Counted from the first letter of the stretch, positions 1 to 9,951 are shown. The stretch is 51,146 bases of DNA from Notoacmeibacter sp. (GCA_019912385.1 JAIOIW010000107.1:1-51146), one strand, 5' to 3'. Program-made: numbers and translations. Notes: generated by a model from the letters alone, not told the origin.

Positions 1-2
1 TT

Positions 3-23
3 TCTCCCCATCCAAGGGGGAGA
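3..23. repeat. Short hairpin at the left edge
   Basis: TCTCCCC at 3-9 can pair with GGGGAGA at 17-23 across a 7-base loop. Palindromic C-run/G-run elements of this kind are common as intergenic repeats in Mesorhizobium-like genomes, but only one copy is visible and it is cut by the window edge. It could equally be part of a terminator of a gene lying to the left. Confidence 0.25.
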
Positions 24-99
24 TTGGCGCAAACCGTTTCCGTTCCGCCGCGCGTCCTGTAGGCTTGGCGGGAAGGAACCGGAATCAGGAGTGCAGACC

Positions 100-972
100 A
101 TGATGCCGCTGATGGACATGATGCTCAACATGCAGAACGGCGAGGCGGTGAAGCAGCTGGCGCGGCAGTTCCAGCTCACCCAGGAGCAGACCGTCAAGGC
201 GATGGAAGCGCTGATGCCGGCGTTTTCGGAGGGGCTGAAACGCAATGCCGGCGATCCCTTCGGCGTCGCCAATTTCATGAACGCGCTGGCAAGCGGCAAC
301 CACGCCGCCTATGTCGACAACATGACGCGGGCTTTCCAGCCGCAGGGACTGGACGACGGCAACGGCATCCTCGGCCATTTGTTCGGCTCCAAGGAGGTGT
401 CGCGCGCGATCGCCCAGCAGGCCGCGGCCATGACCGGGATTTCGGAAATCGTGCTGAAGCAGATGCTGCCGGCGCTCGCCACCTTGATCATGGGCGGGCT
501 GTTCAAGCAGTCGACCGGGCAGTTCGGCGGCGGCGGCGCGACCGGCAATCCCGTCGCCCAAATGATGGAGCAGATGATGCGGCAGGGCGCCAGCATGGGC
601 GGCGCGATGATGGGCGGGATGCAGGCCGCCCCGCGCGCCGAACCGCAAAACCCGTTCGACAATCCGTTCGGCAAGGTGCTGGAACAGATGTTCGGCGGCG
701 CCCGCCAGACGCCGCAACAAAACCCGATGGGCGACAATCCTCTCGGCCGCATCTTCGAGGACATGATGCGCGGCGGCTTCGGCGGCGCGCAGCCGGGCCG
801 GCCGGCGCCCGAGCCGGAGAACCAGTCCGATCCGTCGGGGCGCGAGCGGACCGCCTATGACGACATCTTCGGCGAGATGTTCGACAGCGGGCGGCGCACG
901 CGCGACGAATACGAGCGCAACATCACCAACATATTCGACCAGTTTCTCAAGGGCATGGACAGGAGCCGCTAG
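100..972 (+). CDS. DUF937 family protein
   Basis: The product is about 290 residues. The N-terminal 140 residues are helical and fit DUF937 (motifs LARQFQLTQEQTVKAMEALMPAF and ILGHLFGSKEVSRAIAQQ, shown here as separate segments), followed by a Met/Gly-rich linker and a Pro/Asn-rich low-complexity tail. There is no signal peptide, so it is probably cytosolic. I place the start at ATG 100 because AGGAG at 87-91 is correctly spaced for it; GTG 91 is in frame but has no proper ribosome site. It converges on the amidase gene, 15 bases away. The function of the family is unknown, although the hydrophobic Gly/Met segments suggest self-association (inference). Confidence 0.75.
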   Translation: MMPLMDMMLNMQNGEAVKQLARQFQLTQEQTVKAMEALMPAFSEGLKRNAGDPFGVANFMNALASGNHAAYVDNMTRAFQPQGLDDGNGILGHLFGSKEVSRAIAQQAAAMTGISEIVLKQMLPALATLIMGGLFKQSTGQFGGGGATGNPVAQMMEQMMRQGASMGGAMMGGMQAAPRAEPQNPFDNPFGKVLEQMFGGARQTPQQNPMGDNPLGRIFEDMMRGGFGGAQPGRPAPEPENQSDPSGRERTAYDDIFGEMFDSGRRTRDEYERNITNIFDQFLKGMDRSR

Positions 973-987
973 AAGCCGCCCCGGATC

Positions 988-2403
988 CTATCCCCTTTCG
1001 AACAGCCTCCTGGCCATGACGCCGACGCGCGTTTCCACGGCCTCCAGCGCGTCGAGTATCATGTCCTCGCGGAAGCGGCGGCCGACCACCTGGACGGCAA
1101 CCGGCAAGCCCTCGTGCATGGTCGACGAGATGATGCCGGCAGGCAGGCCCAGATAATTCATCGCGAACGAGTAGAGACCGCAGCCGAGCACCTCCATGAT
1201 GCCGTCCTTGCCTTCCGCATCGCGGTTCCAGGCATAGGTCGGCGCCGGCAGGAAAGGGGTCAGTACCAGCGGGTAGTCTTCGAGGAACAGGTTCCACTCG
1301 CGGACATAGGCGGCGCGGGCGGCCATGGCGCGGATCAGGTCGTCGCCCTCGATCGGCGGGAACAGCTCGAAATACTCGTCGAACATGCGGTTGATCTCGG
1401 CGCTGCCGTGTTTGCGGATATCGCCCATCAGCAGCACCCGCATTTCACCCATCAGGGCGCGGTAGCCGGTATCGCCGATTTCGTCCACTTTCGGAGGCTC
1501 GATCTCGACAATTTCGTAGCCCGCATCCGCCAGACAATCGTGCGCCGTATCCAGCGCCTTCTCCACCGCCGGGTGGAGCGCAAACTGGAACGTGTTCTTC
1601 GTGAACGCGACCTTGAGACGCCCATCGGGCACGGGGCCGTCAAAAGGCATGGGCACTTGCCAGGGATCGTGCGGATCGTAGGCGACGAGAGAGCGCATGG
1701 CGAGGCGCACGTCCCTGACTTCGCGGCAGATCGCGCCCTGCACCGACATCAGTTGCGCCAGCATGCCGCGCTCGGCGGTCGCCGACGGATTGTAGGCGGG
1801 AACGCGCCCGAGGCCGGGCTTGACCGTTGTCGCGCCGGTCGCCGCGCTCGGAAAGCGCAACGAACCGCCAATGTCGTTGCCATGGCCGATCGGGCCCATG
1901 CCCGACATCACGGCCGCCGACGCACCGCCGGAGGAGCCGCCGGGCGAGGCCCAGTCGGCCCAGGGATTCAGGGTCCGGCCGTGCAGTTCGTTGACCGTGG
2001 TCGCCCTGAACGAGAATTCGGGCGTGTTGGTGCGGCCGATGATCACCGCGCCGGCGGCCTTGAGGTTCTTAACCAGGGGGGCGTCATCCGGCGCGACGAT
2101 GTTGGCATATGCCTTGACCCCGTTCGGCGTGGCGCGGCCTTTCTGATCGACATTCTCCTTGATCGTGACAGGCACGCCATGCAGCGGGCCGACCGGGCCG
2201 GAACGGGCCATGATCGCGTCCAGTCTTTTCGCCTCGGAGACCGCCTCGTCACCAAGGTCATCGACCACTGCATTGATCCGCCCATTGGTTTCGCGCATGC
2301 GCGCGACCGTCGCGGACACGGCCTCGCTCGCCGAAAGCGTGCCTTCCGCGATCGCCACCGCGAGATCGCAGGCGCTCCATTGCCAAATCGGACGGTCCGT
2401 CAT
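988..2403 (-). CDS. Amidase (amidase signature family)
   Basis: This 471-residue enzyme belongs to the amidase signature family, which hydrolyses carboxamides to acid plus ammonia with a Ser-cisSer-Lys triad. The triad can be read as Lys82 (in TIKEN), cis-Ser157 (in GGSSGGA) and nucleophile Ser181 (in DIGGSLRFP). The start at 2403 follows a GGAAGAG ribosome site, and the length matches the family. The reading frame stays open much further upstream, but that extension overlaps xseA on the other strand and is not coding. No tRNA-amidotransferase partners (gatC, gatB) are nearby, so a stand-alone catabolic amidase is more likely than GatA. The substrate cannot be predicted. Confidence 0.9.
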   Translation of the reverse strand: MTDRPIWQWSACDLAVAIAEGTLSASEAVSATVARMRETNGRINAVVDDLGDEAVSEAKRLDAIMARSGPVGPLHGVPVTIKENVDQKGRATPNGVKAYANIVAPDDAPLVKNLKAAGAVIIGRTNTPEFSFRATTVNELHGRTLNPWADWASPGGSSGGASAAVMSGMGPIGHGNDIGGSLRFPSAATGATTVKPGLGRVPAYNPSATAERGMLAQLMSVQGAICREVRDVRLAMRSLVAYDPHDPWQVPMPFDGPVPDGRLKVAFTKNTFQFALHPAVEKALDTAHDCLADAGYEIVEIEPPKVDEIGDTGYRALMGEMRVLLMGDIRKHGSAEINRMFDEYFELFPPIEGDDLIRAMAARAAYVREWNLFLEDYPLVLTPFLPAPTYAWNRDAEGKDGIMEVLGCGLYSFAMNYLGLPAGIISSTMHEGLPVAVQVVGRRFREDMILDALEAVETRVGVMARRLFERG

Positions 2404-2553
2404 CGTCGTCTCTTCCTTTTTGGAGTTGTGCCCAGGCAAGGGCCAGCATGATTTTCCGCACTGTCGGTGATAGGCGACAGCGAGACAAGAGCCAAATGTG
2501 CGGCGCCGGCAAGGCCAGCGCTTGACTTGGGCGGGGCCCTCTCCCCCAATTGG

Positions 2554-3987
2554 ATGATGGAAGCCGAATCGAAATCCAACGCCGCCGAATTCACCGTCTC
2601 CGAAATATCGATGGCGCTCAAGCGAACCGTCGAGGATGCTTTCGGCAATGTGCGCGTGCGCGGCGAGATATCGGGTTATCGAGGCCCGCATTCCTCCGGG
2701 CATGCCTATTTCGCGCTCAAGGACGAGCGCGCGCGGCTGGAAGCGGTCATCTGGAAGGGCGTGTTCGCGCGGCTGCGCTTCAAACCGGAAGAAGGCATGG
2801 AGGTGATCGCGTCGGGCAAGCTGACCACCTATCCAGGCTCGTCGAAATACCAGATCGTCATCGAACAGCTCGAGCCGGCAGGCGCCGGCGCCCTGATGGC
2901 ATTGCTGGAGGAACGCAAGCGCAAGCTTGCCGCCGAAGGGCTGTTCGATGCGGCGCGCAAGCAGTTGCTGCCCCAAATGCCGCGCGTCATCGGCGTCGTC
3001 ACGTCGCCGACGGGAGCGGTGATCCGCGACATCATCCATCGCATCACCGACCGCTTCCCGATCCATATCGTCGTTTGGCCGGTGCGCGTACAGGGCGAGA
3101 CGACGGGCAAGGAGGTGTCTGCAGCGATTGCCGGGTTCAATGCGTTGCCTGAAGGCGGGCCGATCGCGCGGCCGGACGTGATCATTGTCGCGCGCGGCGG
3201 GGGGAGCCTGGAAGACCTGTGGGGCTTCAATGACGAGGCCGTGGTACGCGCCGCAGCCGCTTCGGACATTCCGCTGATTTCCGCGGTTGGCCACGAGACC
3301 GACTGGACGCTGATCGACCACGCCGCCGATGTTCGCGCACCGACGCCGACGGGTGCAGCCGAGATGGCGGTGCCGGTGAAAGCCGACCTGGAAGCCGGTC
3401 TGGCAACCCTGCACGCCCGGTTGCGCGGCGCGATCTCGCGTGCGCTGGACCGGCGGCGCCAGGGCTTGAGGTCGGCAGCGCGCGCGCTGCCCCAGGCCGA
3501 CCAGCTACTTGCATTGCCGCGCCGCCGTTTTGACGAGGCGGCTTCGCGCCACACCCGCGGACTGGCGATCGCGGTCGAACGCAAACGTGCGCTCTTTGCG
3601 CGAAGCGCGGTCAGGCTCAGCCCATCCGCGCTGGACCGGCGGGTGAAGCAGGCGCGCCTCGACAACAACCGCATTGGCGAGACCCTGCCACGCAGTTTCC
3701 GACGGGTGATTGCCCTGAAGCGGACGCGCCTCGACCAGTTCGCGCGCCTGATCGGTTCGCTCTCGTTCCAGGCCACGCTCGAGCGCGGGTTCGCCATCGT
3801 GCGCGGCGCGGACGGTGAACCTGTTGCCCGTGCGGCGATGATATCGCCTGGCGATGAACTTTCGCTGCAGTTCGCCGACGGACGGATCGCGGCGCGCGCT
3901 GCCGGCAACGCGGCAAAAGAACAGGAAAAACAAGACGGCAAGACGCCCCGCAAGACCCCGCCCAAAGGACAGGGCGAATTGTTCTGA
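2554..3987 (+). CDS. xseA: Exodeoxyribonuclease VII large subunit
   Basis: XseA is the catalytic subunit of exonuclease VII, which with several XseB subunits degrades single-stranded DNA to oligonucleotides in both directions. The protein is about 477 residues. An N-terminal OB fold (residues about 12-110, with [21 protein letters not shown] as the signature) is followed by the nuclease domain ([12 protein letters not shown], then [17 protein letters not shown] and [10 protein letters not shown]) and a helical C-terminal part ending in a basic tail. The start is uncertain: ATG 2554 or 2557 fits homologues, while GTG 2467 adds a non-conserved stretch. xseB is not in the window, as expected since the two subunits are usually unlinked. 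Confidence 0.95.
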   Translation: MMEAESKSNAAEFTVSEISMALKRTVEDAFGNVRVRGEISGYRGPHSSGHAYFALKDERARLEAVIWKGVFARLRFKPEEGMEVIASGKLTTYPGSSKYQIVIEQLEPAGAGALMALLEERKRKLAAEGLFDAARKQLLPQMPRVIGVVTSPTGAVIRDIIHRITDRFPIHIVVWPVRVQGETTGKEVSAAIAGFNALPEGGPIARPDVIIVARGGGSLEDLWGFNDEAVVRAAAASDIPLISAVGHETDWTLIDHAADVRAPTPTGAAEMAVPVKADLEAGLATLHARLRGAISRALDRRRQGLRSAARALPQADQLLALPRRRFDEAASRHTRGLAIAVERKRALFARSAVRLSPSALDRRVKQARLDNNRIGETLPRSFRRVIALKRTRLDQFARLIGSLSFQATLERGFAIVRGADGEPVARAAMISPGDELSLQFADGRIAARAAGNAAKEQEKQDGKTPRKTPPKGQGELF

Positions 3988-4225
3988 GCCCTGCCATACG
4001 GGTTGCCGCCGGACAAAGTAAAAGCATGTTCTAATGGACAAGTTACTGTTCTTTGCCTTGCGTCAACCGAAGACATATTGAAAAGCGGCATCAACTGCGC
4101 TTTGCTATCCGTTCGATCGCCCCGGACGGTCCATGGACCGGAGGCATCTCTTGATCAGGCGGGTTCGGCGCGAATGCCGGACCCTTCCATAACGATAGCA
4201 ATCCGTGGACGGGAGCATATCAACC

Positions 4226-5809
4226 ATGTCACGAACGAAAAAACTGCTTGCAGCAACGATCCTCGCTTCGAGTTTCGCATTCGCCGCGCACGCAAAGACC
4301 CTGGTCTATTGTTCCGAGGGTTCGCCAGAAGGTTTCGACCCGGCGCTCTACACCGCCGGTACGACATTCGATGCCTCATCCAAGCCGGTCTACAACCGGC
4401 TGGTGGAGTTCGTACGCGGCAAGACCGAAGTGCAGCCTGGCCTGGCCGAAAGCTGGTCGGTTTCCGATGACGGGCTGGAATACACGTTCAAGCTTCGCGC
4501 GGGCGTGAAATTCCATTCCAGCGACAGCTTCACGCCGACACGCGACTTCAATGCCGACGACGTTATCTTCTCGTTCGACCGGCAGATGAACGCGGAAAAC
4601 CCGTTCAACGCCTATGTCGACGGTGCGAGCTGGGAATATTTCAACGGCATGTCGATGCCGGACCTGATCAAGTCGATCGAAAAGGTGGACGACCTGACGG
4701 TCAAATTCGTGCTCAACCGTCAGGAAGCGCCGTTCATCGCCAATCTGGCGATGGATTTCGCATCGATCATGTCGAAGGAATATGCCGATTCGCTGTCCAG
4801 CAAGTCGGATCTCAACCAGAAGCCGGTCGGCACAGGCCCGTTCCAATTCGTCGCCTACCAGCCTGACGCGGTGATCCGCTACAAGGCGAACGCGGACTAC
4901 TGGGGCGGCAAACAGCCGATCGATGATCTCGTCTTCGCGATCACGACGGATGCCTCGGTCCGCATGCAGAAGTTGACCGCCGGCGAGTGCCAGGTCATGC
5001 CTTACCCGAACCCGGCCGACATCCAGGCCCTCAAGGACAATCCCGACCTGCAGATGCTGGAACAGCAAGGTCTGAATGTCGGCTACCTCGCCTACAACAC
5101 GCAGCAGGCCCCGTTCGACAATCCCAAGGTTCGCAAGGCTTTGAACATGGCGATCAACAAGCAGGCGATCCTCGAGGCGGTTTTCCAGGGCGCCGGACAG
5201 GCGGCAAAGAACCCGATCCCGCCGACGATGTGGTCCTACAATGACGACATCCAGGACGACCCCTACGATCCCGATGCCGCCAGGAAGATGCTGGAGGAAG
5301 CCGGCGTCAAGGACCTGTCGATGAAGGTCTGGGCGATGCCGGTACAGCGGCCCTACAATCCGAATGCCCGGCGCATGGCAGAGCTGATGCAGGAGGATTT
5401 CGCCAAGATCGGCGTGACGGTCGAGATCGTTTCCTATGAATGGGGCGAGTATCTGCAGCGCTCCAAGGCGGTCGACCGCGATGGTGCCGTGCTGCTGGGC
5501 TGGACCGGCGACAACGGCGATCCGGACAACTTCCTGGCCGTGCTGCTCGGTTGCGACGGCGTGGGCGGTTCGAACCGCGCACAGTGGTGCAACGAGGAAT
5601 TCGACGGTCTGATCAAGAAGGCCAAGGCCGGCTCGCCGGAAGAGCGCACAGCGGTCTACAAAGAGGCGCAGGTCGTCTTCAAGCGCGAGGCGCCCTGGGC
5701 AACGATCGCGCATTCCGTCGTCTTCATGCCGATGAGCAAGAAGGTCTCGGGCTACATCATGGATCCGCTCGGCGGCCACTGGTTCGACGGCGTCGACATC
5801 GCCGAATAA
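4226..5809 (+). CDS. dppA: Peptide/dipeptide ABC transporter binding protein
   Basis: This is the periplasmic solute-binding protein of an oligopeptide/dipeptide importer (SBP family 5), 527 residues. A clear signal peptide (basic MSRTKK, hydrophobic core, cleavage after AAHA) precedes the mature LVYCSEGSPEGFDPAL, close to DppA sequences. The family markers GLAESW and the TGPF segment (KPVGTGPFQF) are present. ATG 4226 is chosen because GGGAG at 4211-4215 is spaced for it; GTG 4205 is an in-frame alternative that would disrupt the signal peptide. It heads an operon with dppB, dppC, dppD and dppF. The closest fit is DppA, binding dipeptides (and haem precursors in some species), but the substrate is inferred. 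Confidence 0.9.
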   Translation: MSRTKKLLAATILASSFAFAAHAKTLVYCSEGSPEGFDPALYTAGTTFDASSKPVYNRLVEFVRGKTEVQPGLAESWSVSDDGLEYTFKLRAGVKFHSSDSFTPTRDFNADDVIFSFDRQMNAENPFNAYVDGASWEYFNGMSMPDLIKSIEKVDDLTVKFVLNRQEAPFIANLAMDFASIMSKEYADSLSSKSDLNQKPVGTGPFQFVAYQPDAVIRYKANADYWGGKQPIDDLVFAITTDASVRMQKLTAGECQVMPYPNPADIQALKDNPDLQMLEQQGLNVGYLAYNTQQAPFDNPKVRKALNMAINKQAILEAVFQGAGQAAKNPIPPTMWSYNDDIQDDPYDPDAARKMLEEAGVKDLSMKVWAMPVQRPYNPNARRMAELMQEDFAKIGVTVEIVSYEWGEYLQRSKAVDRDGAVLLGWTGDNGDPDNFLAVLLGCDGVGGSNRAQWCNEEFDGLIKKAKAGSPEERTAVYKEAQVVFKREAPWATIAHSVVFMPMSKKVSGYIMDPLGGHWFDGVDIAE

Positions 5810-5828
5810 CCGGCACGCAATGCAATCG

Positions 5829-5854
5829 GCGGCCCGGGCCTGCGCCCGGGCCGC
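5829..5854 (+). promoter_or_regulatory. Intercistronic hairpin after dppA
   Basis: A perfect 11-bp stem, GCGGCCCGGGC at 5829-5839 and GCCCGGGCCGC at 5844-5854, closes a 4-base loop. It lies 20 bases past the dppA stop and is not followed by a T-run, so it is not a standard intrinsic terminator. Hairpins here typically block 3' exonucleases and keep binding-protein mRNA in excess over permease mRNA. That role is inferred from position. Confidence 0.65.
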
Positions 5855-5944
5855 ATTCCCTCGCTGCATTCGTGCCTTTCCATCCCGGCTTCCCTCGGGC
5901 ACGATTGCGAAGTTGCGAATGCGGCAAGCCGCGCGTGGGGGCCC

Positions 5945-6949
5945 ATGTTCCGTTTTTTCCTTTCGCGGTTGGCGCTGTTGATCCCGACCTTCATCGGCGT
6001 GTCGATCGTGGCCTTCTCCTTCATCCGGCTCCTGCCGGGCGACCCCATCCTGTTGCTTGCCGGCGAACGCGGCGTAACCGAGCAACGCTACCAGGAACTC
6101 CAGGCCGCCTACGGTTTCGACAAGCCGATCCTGGTTCAGTATTTCAACTATGTCCTTGACCTGCTGAGCGGTGATTTCGGCACCTCGCTGGTTACCAAGC
6201 GGCCGGTGCTGAACGAGTTCTTCACGCTGTTTCCGGCAACGCTCGAACTCTCGCTTTGCGCGATCATCGTCGCCGTCGCGATCGGCATCCCGGCCGGGGT
6301 ATTTGCCGCGGTCAAGCGCGGTTCATGGCTCGACCAGTCGGTCATGGGCGTGGCCCTGGTCGGCTATTCTATGCCGATCTTCTGGTGGGGCCTGCTGCTG
6401 ATCATCCTGTTTTCCGGAATCCTTCACTGGACTCCCGTGTCGGGCCGGATTTCGCTGATCTACTTCTTTCCTTCGGTCACAGGCTTCATGCTGGTCGACA
6501 GCCTGCTCTCCGGACAGGCCGGCGCGTTCAAGTCGGCGGCCAGCCATCTCGTGTTGCCAACCATCGTGCTGGCGACGATTCCGCTGGCAGTCATCGCACG
6601 CCAGACACGCTCGGCAATGCTCGAGGTGCTCGGCGAGGACTATGTCCGCACCGCGCGCGCCAAGGGTCTTGCGCCGCGCCGCGTGATCGGCCTGCACGCG
6701 CTGCGCAACGCGCTGATCCCGGTCGTCACGACGATCGGCCTTCAGGTCGGCGTGCTGCTCGCCGGAGCGATCCTGACCGAAACCATCTTTTCGTGGCCCG
6801 GTATCGGCAAATGGATGGTCGATTCGGTGCTCAAACGCGATTACGACGTTGTGCAGGGCGGGCTGCTGCTGATTGCCGCCATCGTGATGATCGTCAACCT
6901 GATCGTGGACGTACTGTACGGCCTGATCAACCCGCGCATCAGGACCTGA
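5945..6949 (+). CDS. dppB: Dipeptide ABC transporter permease DppB
   Basis: An inner-membrane permease of 334 residues with the hallmarks of the DppB/OppB family: an N-terminal transmembrane segment starting MFRFFLSRLALLIPTFIGVS, the conserved RLLPGDP motif, a large periplasmic loop, and a C-terminal five-helix core carrying the EAA-type loop (YVRTARAKGLAPRRVIGLHALRNA, read in two parts) that contacts the ATPases. The start ATG 5945 follows a GTGGGG stretch. It is separated from dppA by 135 bases that include a strong hairpin, and from dppC by only 4 bases. It pairs with DppC to form the channel. Confidence 0.93.
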   Translation: MFRFFLSRLALLIPTFIGVSIVAFSFIRLLPGDPILLLAGERGVTEQRYQELQAAYGFDKPILVQYFNYVLDLLSGDFGTSLVTKRPVLNEFFTLFPATLELSLCAIIVAVAIGIPAGVFAAVKRGSWLDQSVMGVALVGYSMPIFWWGLLLIILFSGILHWTPVSGRISLIYFFPSVTGFMLVDSLLSGQAGAFKSAASHLVLPTIVLATIPLAVIARQTRSAMLEVLGEDYVRTARAKGLAPRRVIGLHALRNALIPVVTTIGLQVGVLLAGAILTETIFSWPGIGKWMVDSVLKRDYDVVQGGLLLIAAIVMIVNLIVDVLYGLINPRIRT

Positions 6950-6953
6950 CGTC

Positions 6954-7889
6954 ATGACCCAAACCGAAACACAATCAGGCCACGGCCTCTCGCGGGCAGA
7001 AAGCAGGGCACGGGCGCGCGCATTGCGCCGCGCGATGCTGGCGGATTTCTGGTTCTATTTCAGCCAGAACAAGGGCGCGGTGATCGGCCTGGCGGTGTTC
7101 GTCTTCATTGTGGCTATAGCCTTGCTCGCGCCGGTATTTGCCCCGTATGATCCGACGCTGCAGAACCGTCAGGCGCTGCTGCTGCCCCCGTTCTGGGAGG
7201 CAAAGGGCACGTTCGCCTTTCCGCTGGGCACTGACGCGGTCGGTCGCGACATCCTTTCGCGCCTGATCTATGGCGCACGGTTCTCCCTGTTCATCGGCCT
7301 GATCGTCGTCAGCCTGTCGGTCTCGGTGGGCGTGCTTGTCGGACTGATCTCGGGCTTCTTCGGCGGCAAGGTCGATACCGCGATCATGCGGGTCATGGAC
7401 GTGATCCTGGCCTTTCCCTCGCTGCTTCTCGCCCTGGTGCTGGTTGCGATCCTCGGCCCCGGCCTGCTCAATGCGATGATCGCCATCGCGCTCGTGCTGC
7501 AACCGCACTTCGTGCGCCTGACGCGCGCTTCCGTTCTGGCCGAGCGCGGGCGCGAATATGTCATCTCCGCGCGGGTTGTCGGAGCAAGCCGCTGGCGGCT
7601 GATGTTCATCACCATCCTGCCGAACTGCCTGGCGCCGCTGATCGTGCAGGCGACGCTGGCATTCTCGACGGCCATCCTCGATGCAGCAGCTCTCGGGTTC
7701 CTCGGCATGGGCGCGCAGCCGCCGACGCCTGAATGGGGCACCATGCTGGCCGACGCACGCGAGTTCATCCTGCGGGCCTGGTGGGTCGTCACCTTCCCGG
7801 GCGTTGCCATCCTGATCACCGTTCTGGCGATCAACCTCATGGGCGACGGCTTGCGCGATGCGCTCGATCCCAAGTTGAAGAGGAGCTGA
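6954..7889 (+). CDS. dppC: Dipeptide ABC transporter permease DppC
   Basis: The second channel subunit, 311 residues. A polar N-terminal tail rich in Arg precedes the DppC/OppC N-terminal domain (FWFYFSQNKGAVIGLAVFVF) with its first membrane helix. The LGTDAVGRDILSRLIYGAR signature is present, as is the EAA loop (YVISARVVGASRWRLMFITI) and the C-terminal LGFLGMGAQPPTPEWGTML motif typical of DppC. The gene starts 4 bases after dppB and ends 2 bases before dppD, so all are translated from one message. Confidence 0.93.
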   Translation: MTQTETQSGHGLSRAESRARARALRRAMLADFWFYFSQNKGAVIGLAVFVFIVAIALLAPVFAPYDPTLQNRQALLLPPFWEAKGTFAFPLGTDAVGRDILSRLIYGARFSLFIGLIVVSLSVSVGVLVGLISGFFGGKVDTAIMRVMDVILAFPSLLLALVLVAILGPGLLNAMIAIALVLQPHFVRLTRASVLAERGREYVISARVVGASRWRLMFITILPNCLAPLIVQATLAFSTAILDAAALGFLGMGAQPPTPEWGTMLADAREFILRAWWVVTFPGVAILITVLAINLMGDGLRDALDPKLKRS

Positions 7890-7891
7890 GG

Positions 7892-8902
7892 ATGCCTCTG
7901 CTCGAAATCGAGAACCTGACCGTCGAGTTCGCCACCTCCGGCGGCGCGTTCAAGGCCGTGGACAACGTGTCGCTGACCTGCGACCGCGGCGAAATCCTGT
8001 CGATCGTCGGCGAATCGGGTTCCGGCAAGTCTGTGGCGATGCTGGCGCTTATGGGGCTTCTTCCCTGGACCGCGACAGTCACCGCCGATGTCATGCGTTT
8101 CGACGGTGCGGACATGCTGGGAATGAGCGCGGCTGCGCGACGCAGGATCGTCGGCAAGGATATCGCGATGATCTTCCAGGAGCCGATGTCGAGCCTCAAT
8201 CCCTGTTTCACGGTCGGATTCCAGATCGGCGAGGCGCTGCGCATCCATCTCGGCATGGGAAAACGGGAGCGGCGAGAGCGCACGATCGAGCTGCTCGACC
8301 TGGTCGGCATCCCGGCACCGCAAGCGCGTCTCGGACAGTATCCCCACCAGCTTTCCGGTGGCATGAGCCAGCGGGTCATGATCGCGATGGCGCTCGCCTG
8401 CAATCCCAAACTCCTCATCGCCGACGAACCGACCACCGCGCTCGACGTGACGATCCAGGCCCAGATCCTCGACCTCCTGATCGATCTGCAACAGAAAAAG
8501 GGGATGGGCCTGATCCTGATCACCCATGACATGGGCGTCGTTGCCGAGACCGCCGAGCGCGTACAGGTCCAGTATGCCGGGCAGAAGGTGGAAGAACAGC
8601 ATGTGGGCGCGCTGTTTGCCGATCCGCACCATCCCTACACGGCGGCGCTGCTGTCCGCGCTTCCCGAGCGCTCGCCGCAGCACGGCCGGTTGCACTCCAT
8701 TCCCGGCGTCGTCCCGGGGCTTGATGACAAGCCGGCGGGCTGCCTGTTTTCGCCACGATGCGAATTCGCCATAGATATCTGCCGCACCAAGCCCGCCACG
8801 CGGCAGGGCCCCCAGTGGGGCAATGCGCTCTGCAACTTCCCGCTCGACAAGGGCACACCGACCGGCCATCCGGGGCGCATTGCGGCGGAGACGGATTCAT
8901 GA
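7892..8902 (+). CDS. dppD: Dipeptide ABC transporter ATP-binding protein DppD
   Basis: A cytosolic ATPase of 336 residues. Walker A is GESGSGKS (residues 40-47), followed by the Q-loop (FQEPMSSLNP), the ABC signature LSGGMSQRV, Walker B LLIADEPT and the switch His in LITHD. The C-terminal oligopeptide-transporter extension has the Cys-rich segment GCLFSPRCEFAIDICRTKP found in DppD/OppD, which in some homologues binds an iron-sulfur cluster. GAGGAG-type sequence at the end of dppC serves as the ribosome site. The stop overlaps the dppF start by 4 bases (ATGA), which implies translational coupling and equal amounts of the two ATPases. Confidence 0.93.
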   Translation: MPLLEIENLTVEFATSGGAFKAVDNVSLTCDRGEILSIVGESGSGKSVAMLALMGLLPWTATVTADVMRFDGADMLGMSAAARRRIVGKDIAMIFQEPMSSLNPCFTVGFQIGEALRIHLGMGKRERRERTIELLDLVGIPAPQARLGQYPHQLSGGMSQRVMIAMALACNPKLLIADEPTTALDVTIQAQILDLLIDLQQKKGMGLILITHDMGVVAETAERVQVQYAGQKVEEQHVGALFADPHHPYTAALLSALPERSPQHGRLHSIPGVVPGLDDKPAGCLFSPRCEFAIDICRTKPATRQGPQWGNALCNFPLDKGTPTGHPGRIAAETDS

Positions 8903-9915
8903 GCACTGCAACACAAGAAAATCCCGCCATGCCCGACATTGTCGTGGAGGCGCGCAATCTCGTACAGCGATACGAGGTCTCGCGCGGACTTTTCGCCGAC
9001 AAGGGCGTGGTGCGCGCGCTCAATGGCGTGAGTTTCAAGCTCGCCGCCGGCAAGACGCTTGCGGTGGTCGGAGAATCGGGATGCGGAAAATCAACGCTCG
9101 GACGGCTGATCACCATGATCGAGGAGCCCGCTGAAGGAGAGTTGTTGATCGGCGGCCACCCGGTGAAGCGCAACGACCGGGCGCTTCGCCGCAAGATCCA
9201 GATCGTTTTCCAGAATCCCTACGGCTCGCTCAATCCGCGCCAGAAGATCGGTTCGATCCTGGAAGAACCACTGAAGATAAACACACACGACAATGCGGAT
9301 GAGCGGCGCGCCAAGGCGATTGCGATGATGGTGCGGGTGGGGCTCAGACCGGAGCATTACGAGCGCTATCCGCACATGTTCTCCGGCGGCCAGCGCCAGC
9401 GCATCGCGATTGCGCGCGCGCTCATGCTCAATCCCGGCATCCTTGTCCTGGACGAACCGGTATCGGCGCTGGACGTCTCGATCCAGGCCCAGGTCCTCAA
9501 CATCCTCATGGACCTGCAGGAAGAATTCGGACTGGCCTATCTTTTCATCAGCCATGACCTGTCAGTCGTGCGCCATATCGCCGACGACATCATGGTGATG
9601 TATCTGGGAAAACCGGTCGAGTTCGGTTCGTCTGCCGACGTGTTTGCCGCGCCGCGCCATCCCTACACGGCAGCGCTTCTGTCGGCGACGCCGATCGCCG
9701 ATCCCGGACGGAAGAAAAGCCGTATCCGGCTGACCGGCGAATTGCCTTCACCGATCGACCTGCCTTCGGGTTGTCCGTTCCACCCGCGATGCTGGCGGGC
9801 GGATGAAAGATGCAAACGCGAAGTGCCGGCACTGGAAAGCGCCGGCAAGCAGGCATTCGCCTGCTTCCATCCGATGCCCGAAGATGGTGAAAGCGGAACC
9901 ACGGGCGGCGCCTGA
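8899..9915 (+). CDS. dppF: Dipeptide ABC transporter ATP-binding protein DppF
   Basis: The second ATPase, 338 residues, forms a heterodimer with DppD under the DppB/DppC channel. It has Walker A GESGCGKST, the FQNPYGSLNPRQ Q-loop typical of DppF, signature FSGGQRQRI, Walker B LVLDEPVSALD, and the switch His in FISHDLSVV. The C-terminal Cys motif GCPFHPRCW...C is present. The start ATG 8899 overlaps the end of dppD. It closes the operon; 36 bases later the tRNA-His gene begins on the opposite strand. No convincing intrinsic terminator is visible after it. Confidence 0.93.
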   Translation: MSTATQENPAMPDIVVEARNLVQRYEVSRGLFADKGVVRALNGVSFKLAAGKTLAVVGESGCGKSTLGRLITMIEEPAEGELLIGGHPVKRNDRALRRKIQIVFQNPYGSLNPRQKIGSILEEPLKINTHDNADERRAKAIAMMVRVGLRPEHYERYPHMFSGGQRQRIAIARALMLNPGILVLDEPVSALDVSIQAQVLNILMDLQEEFGLAYLFISHDLSVVRHIADDIMVMYLGKPVEFGSSADVFAAPRHPYTAALLSATPIADPGRKKSRIRLTGELPSPIDLPSGCPFHPRCWRADERCKREVPALESAGKQAFACFHPMPEDGESGTTGGA

Positions 9916-9951
9916 CCGCTTGCAGGGTTACCCTGGCGTTGGGGGTGGAAA

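Noticed and set aside
2404-3414. Open frame extending the amidase to about 808 residues on the minus strand
   Set aside because: The extension is antisense to xseA, lacks amidase homology, and a good start with ribosome site exists at 2403.
4078-4107. TTGAAA and TGCTAT as a dpp promoter
   Set aside because: The spacer is 19 bases and both boxes are imperfect; not convincing.
4376-6085. Long minus-strand open frame opposite dppA
   Set aside because: Composition is Arg/His-rich as expected of an antisense shadow of a GC-rich gene; dppA has full family signatures.
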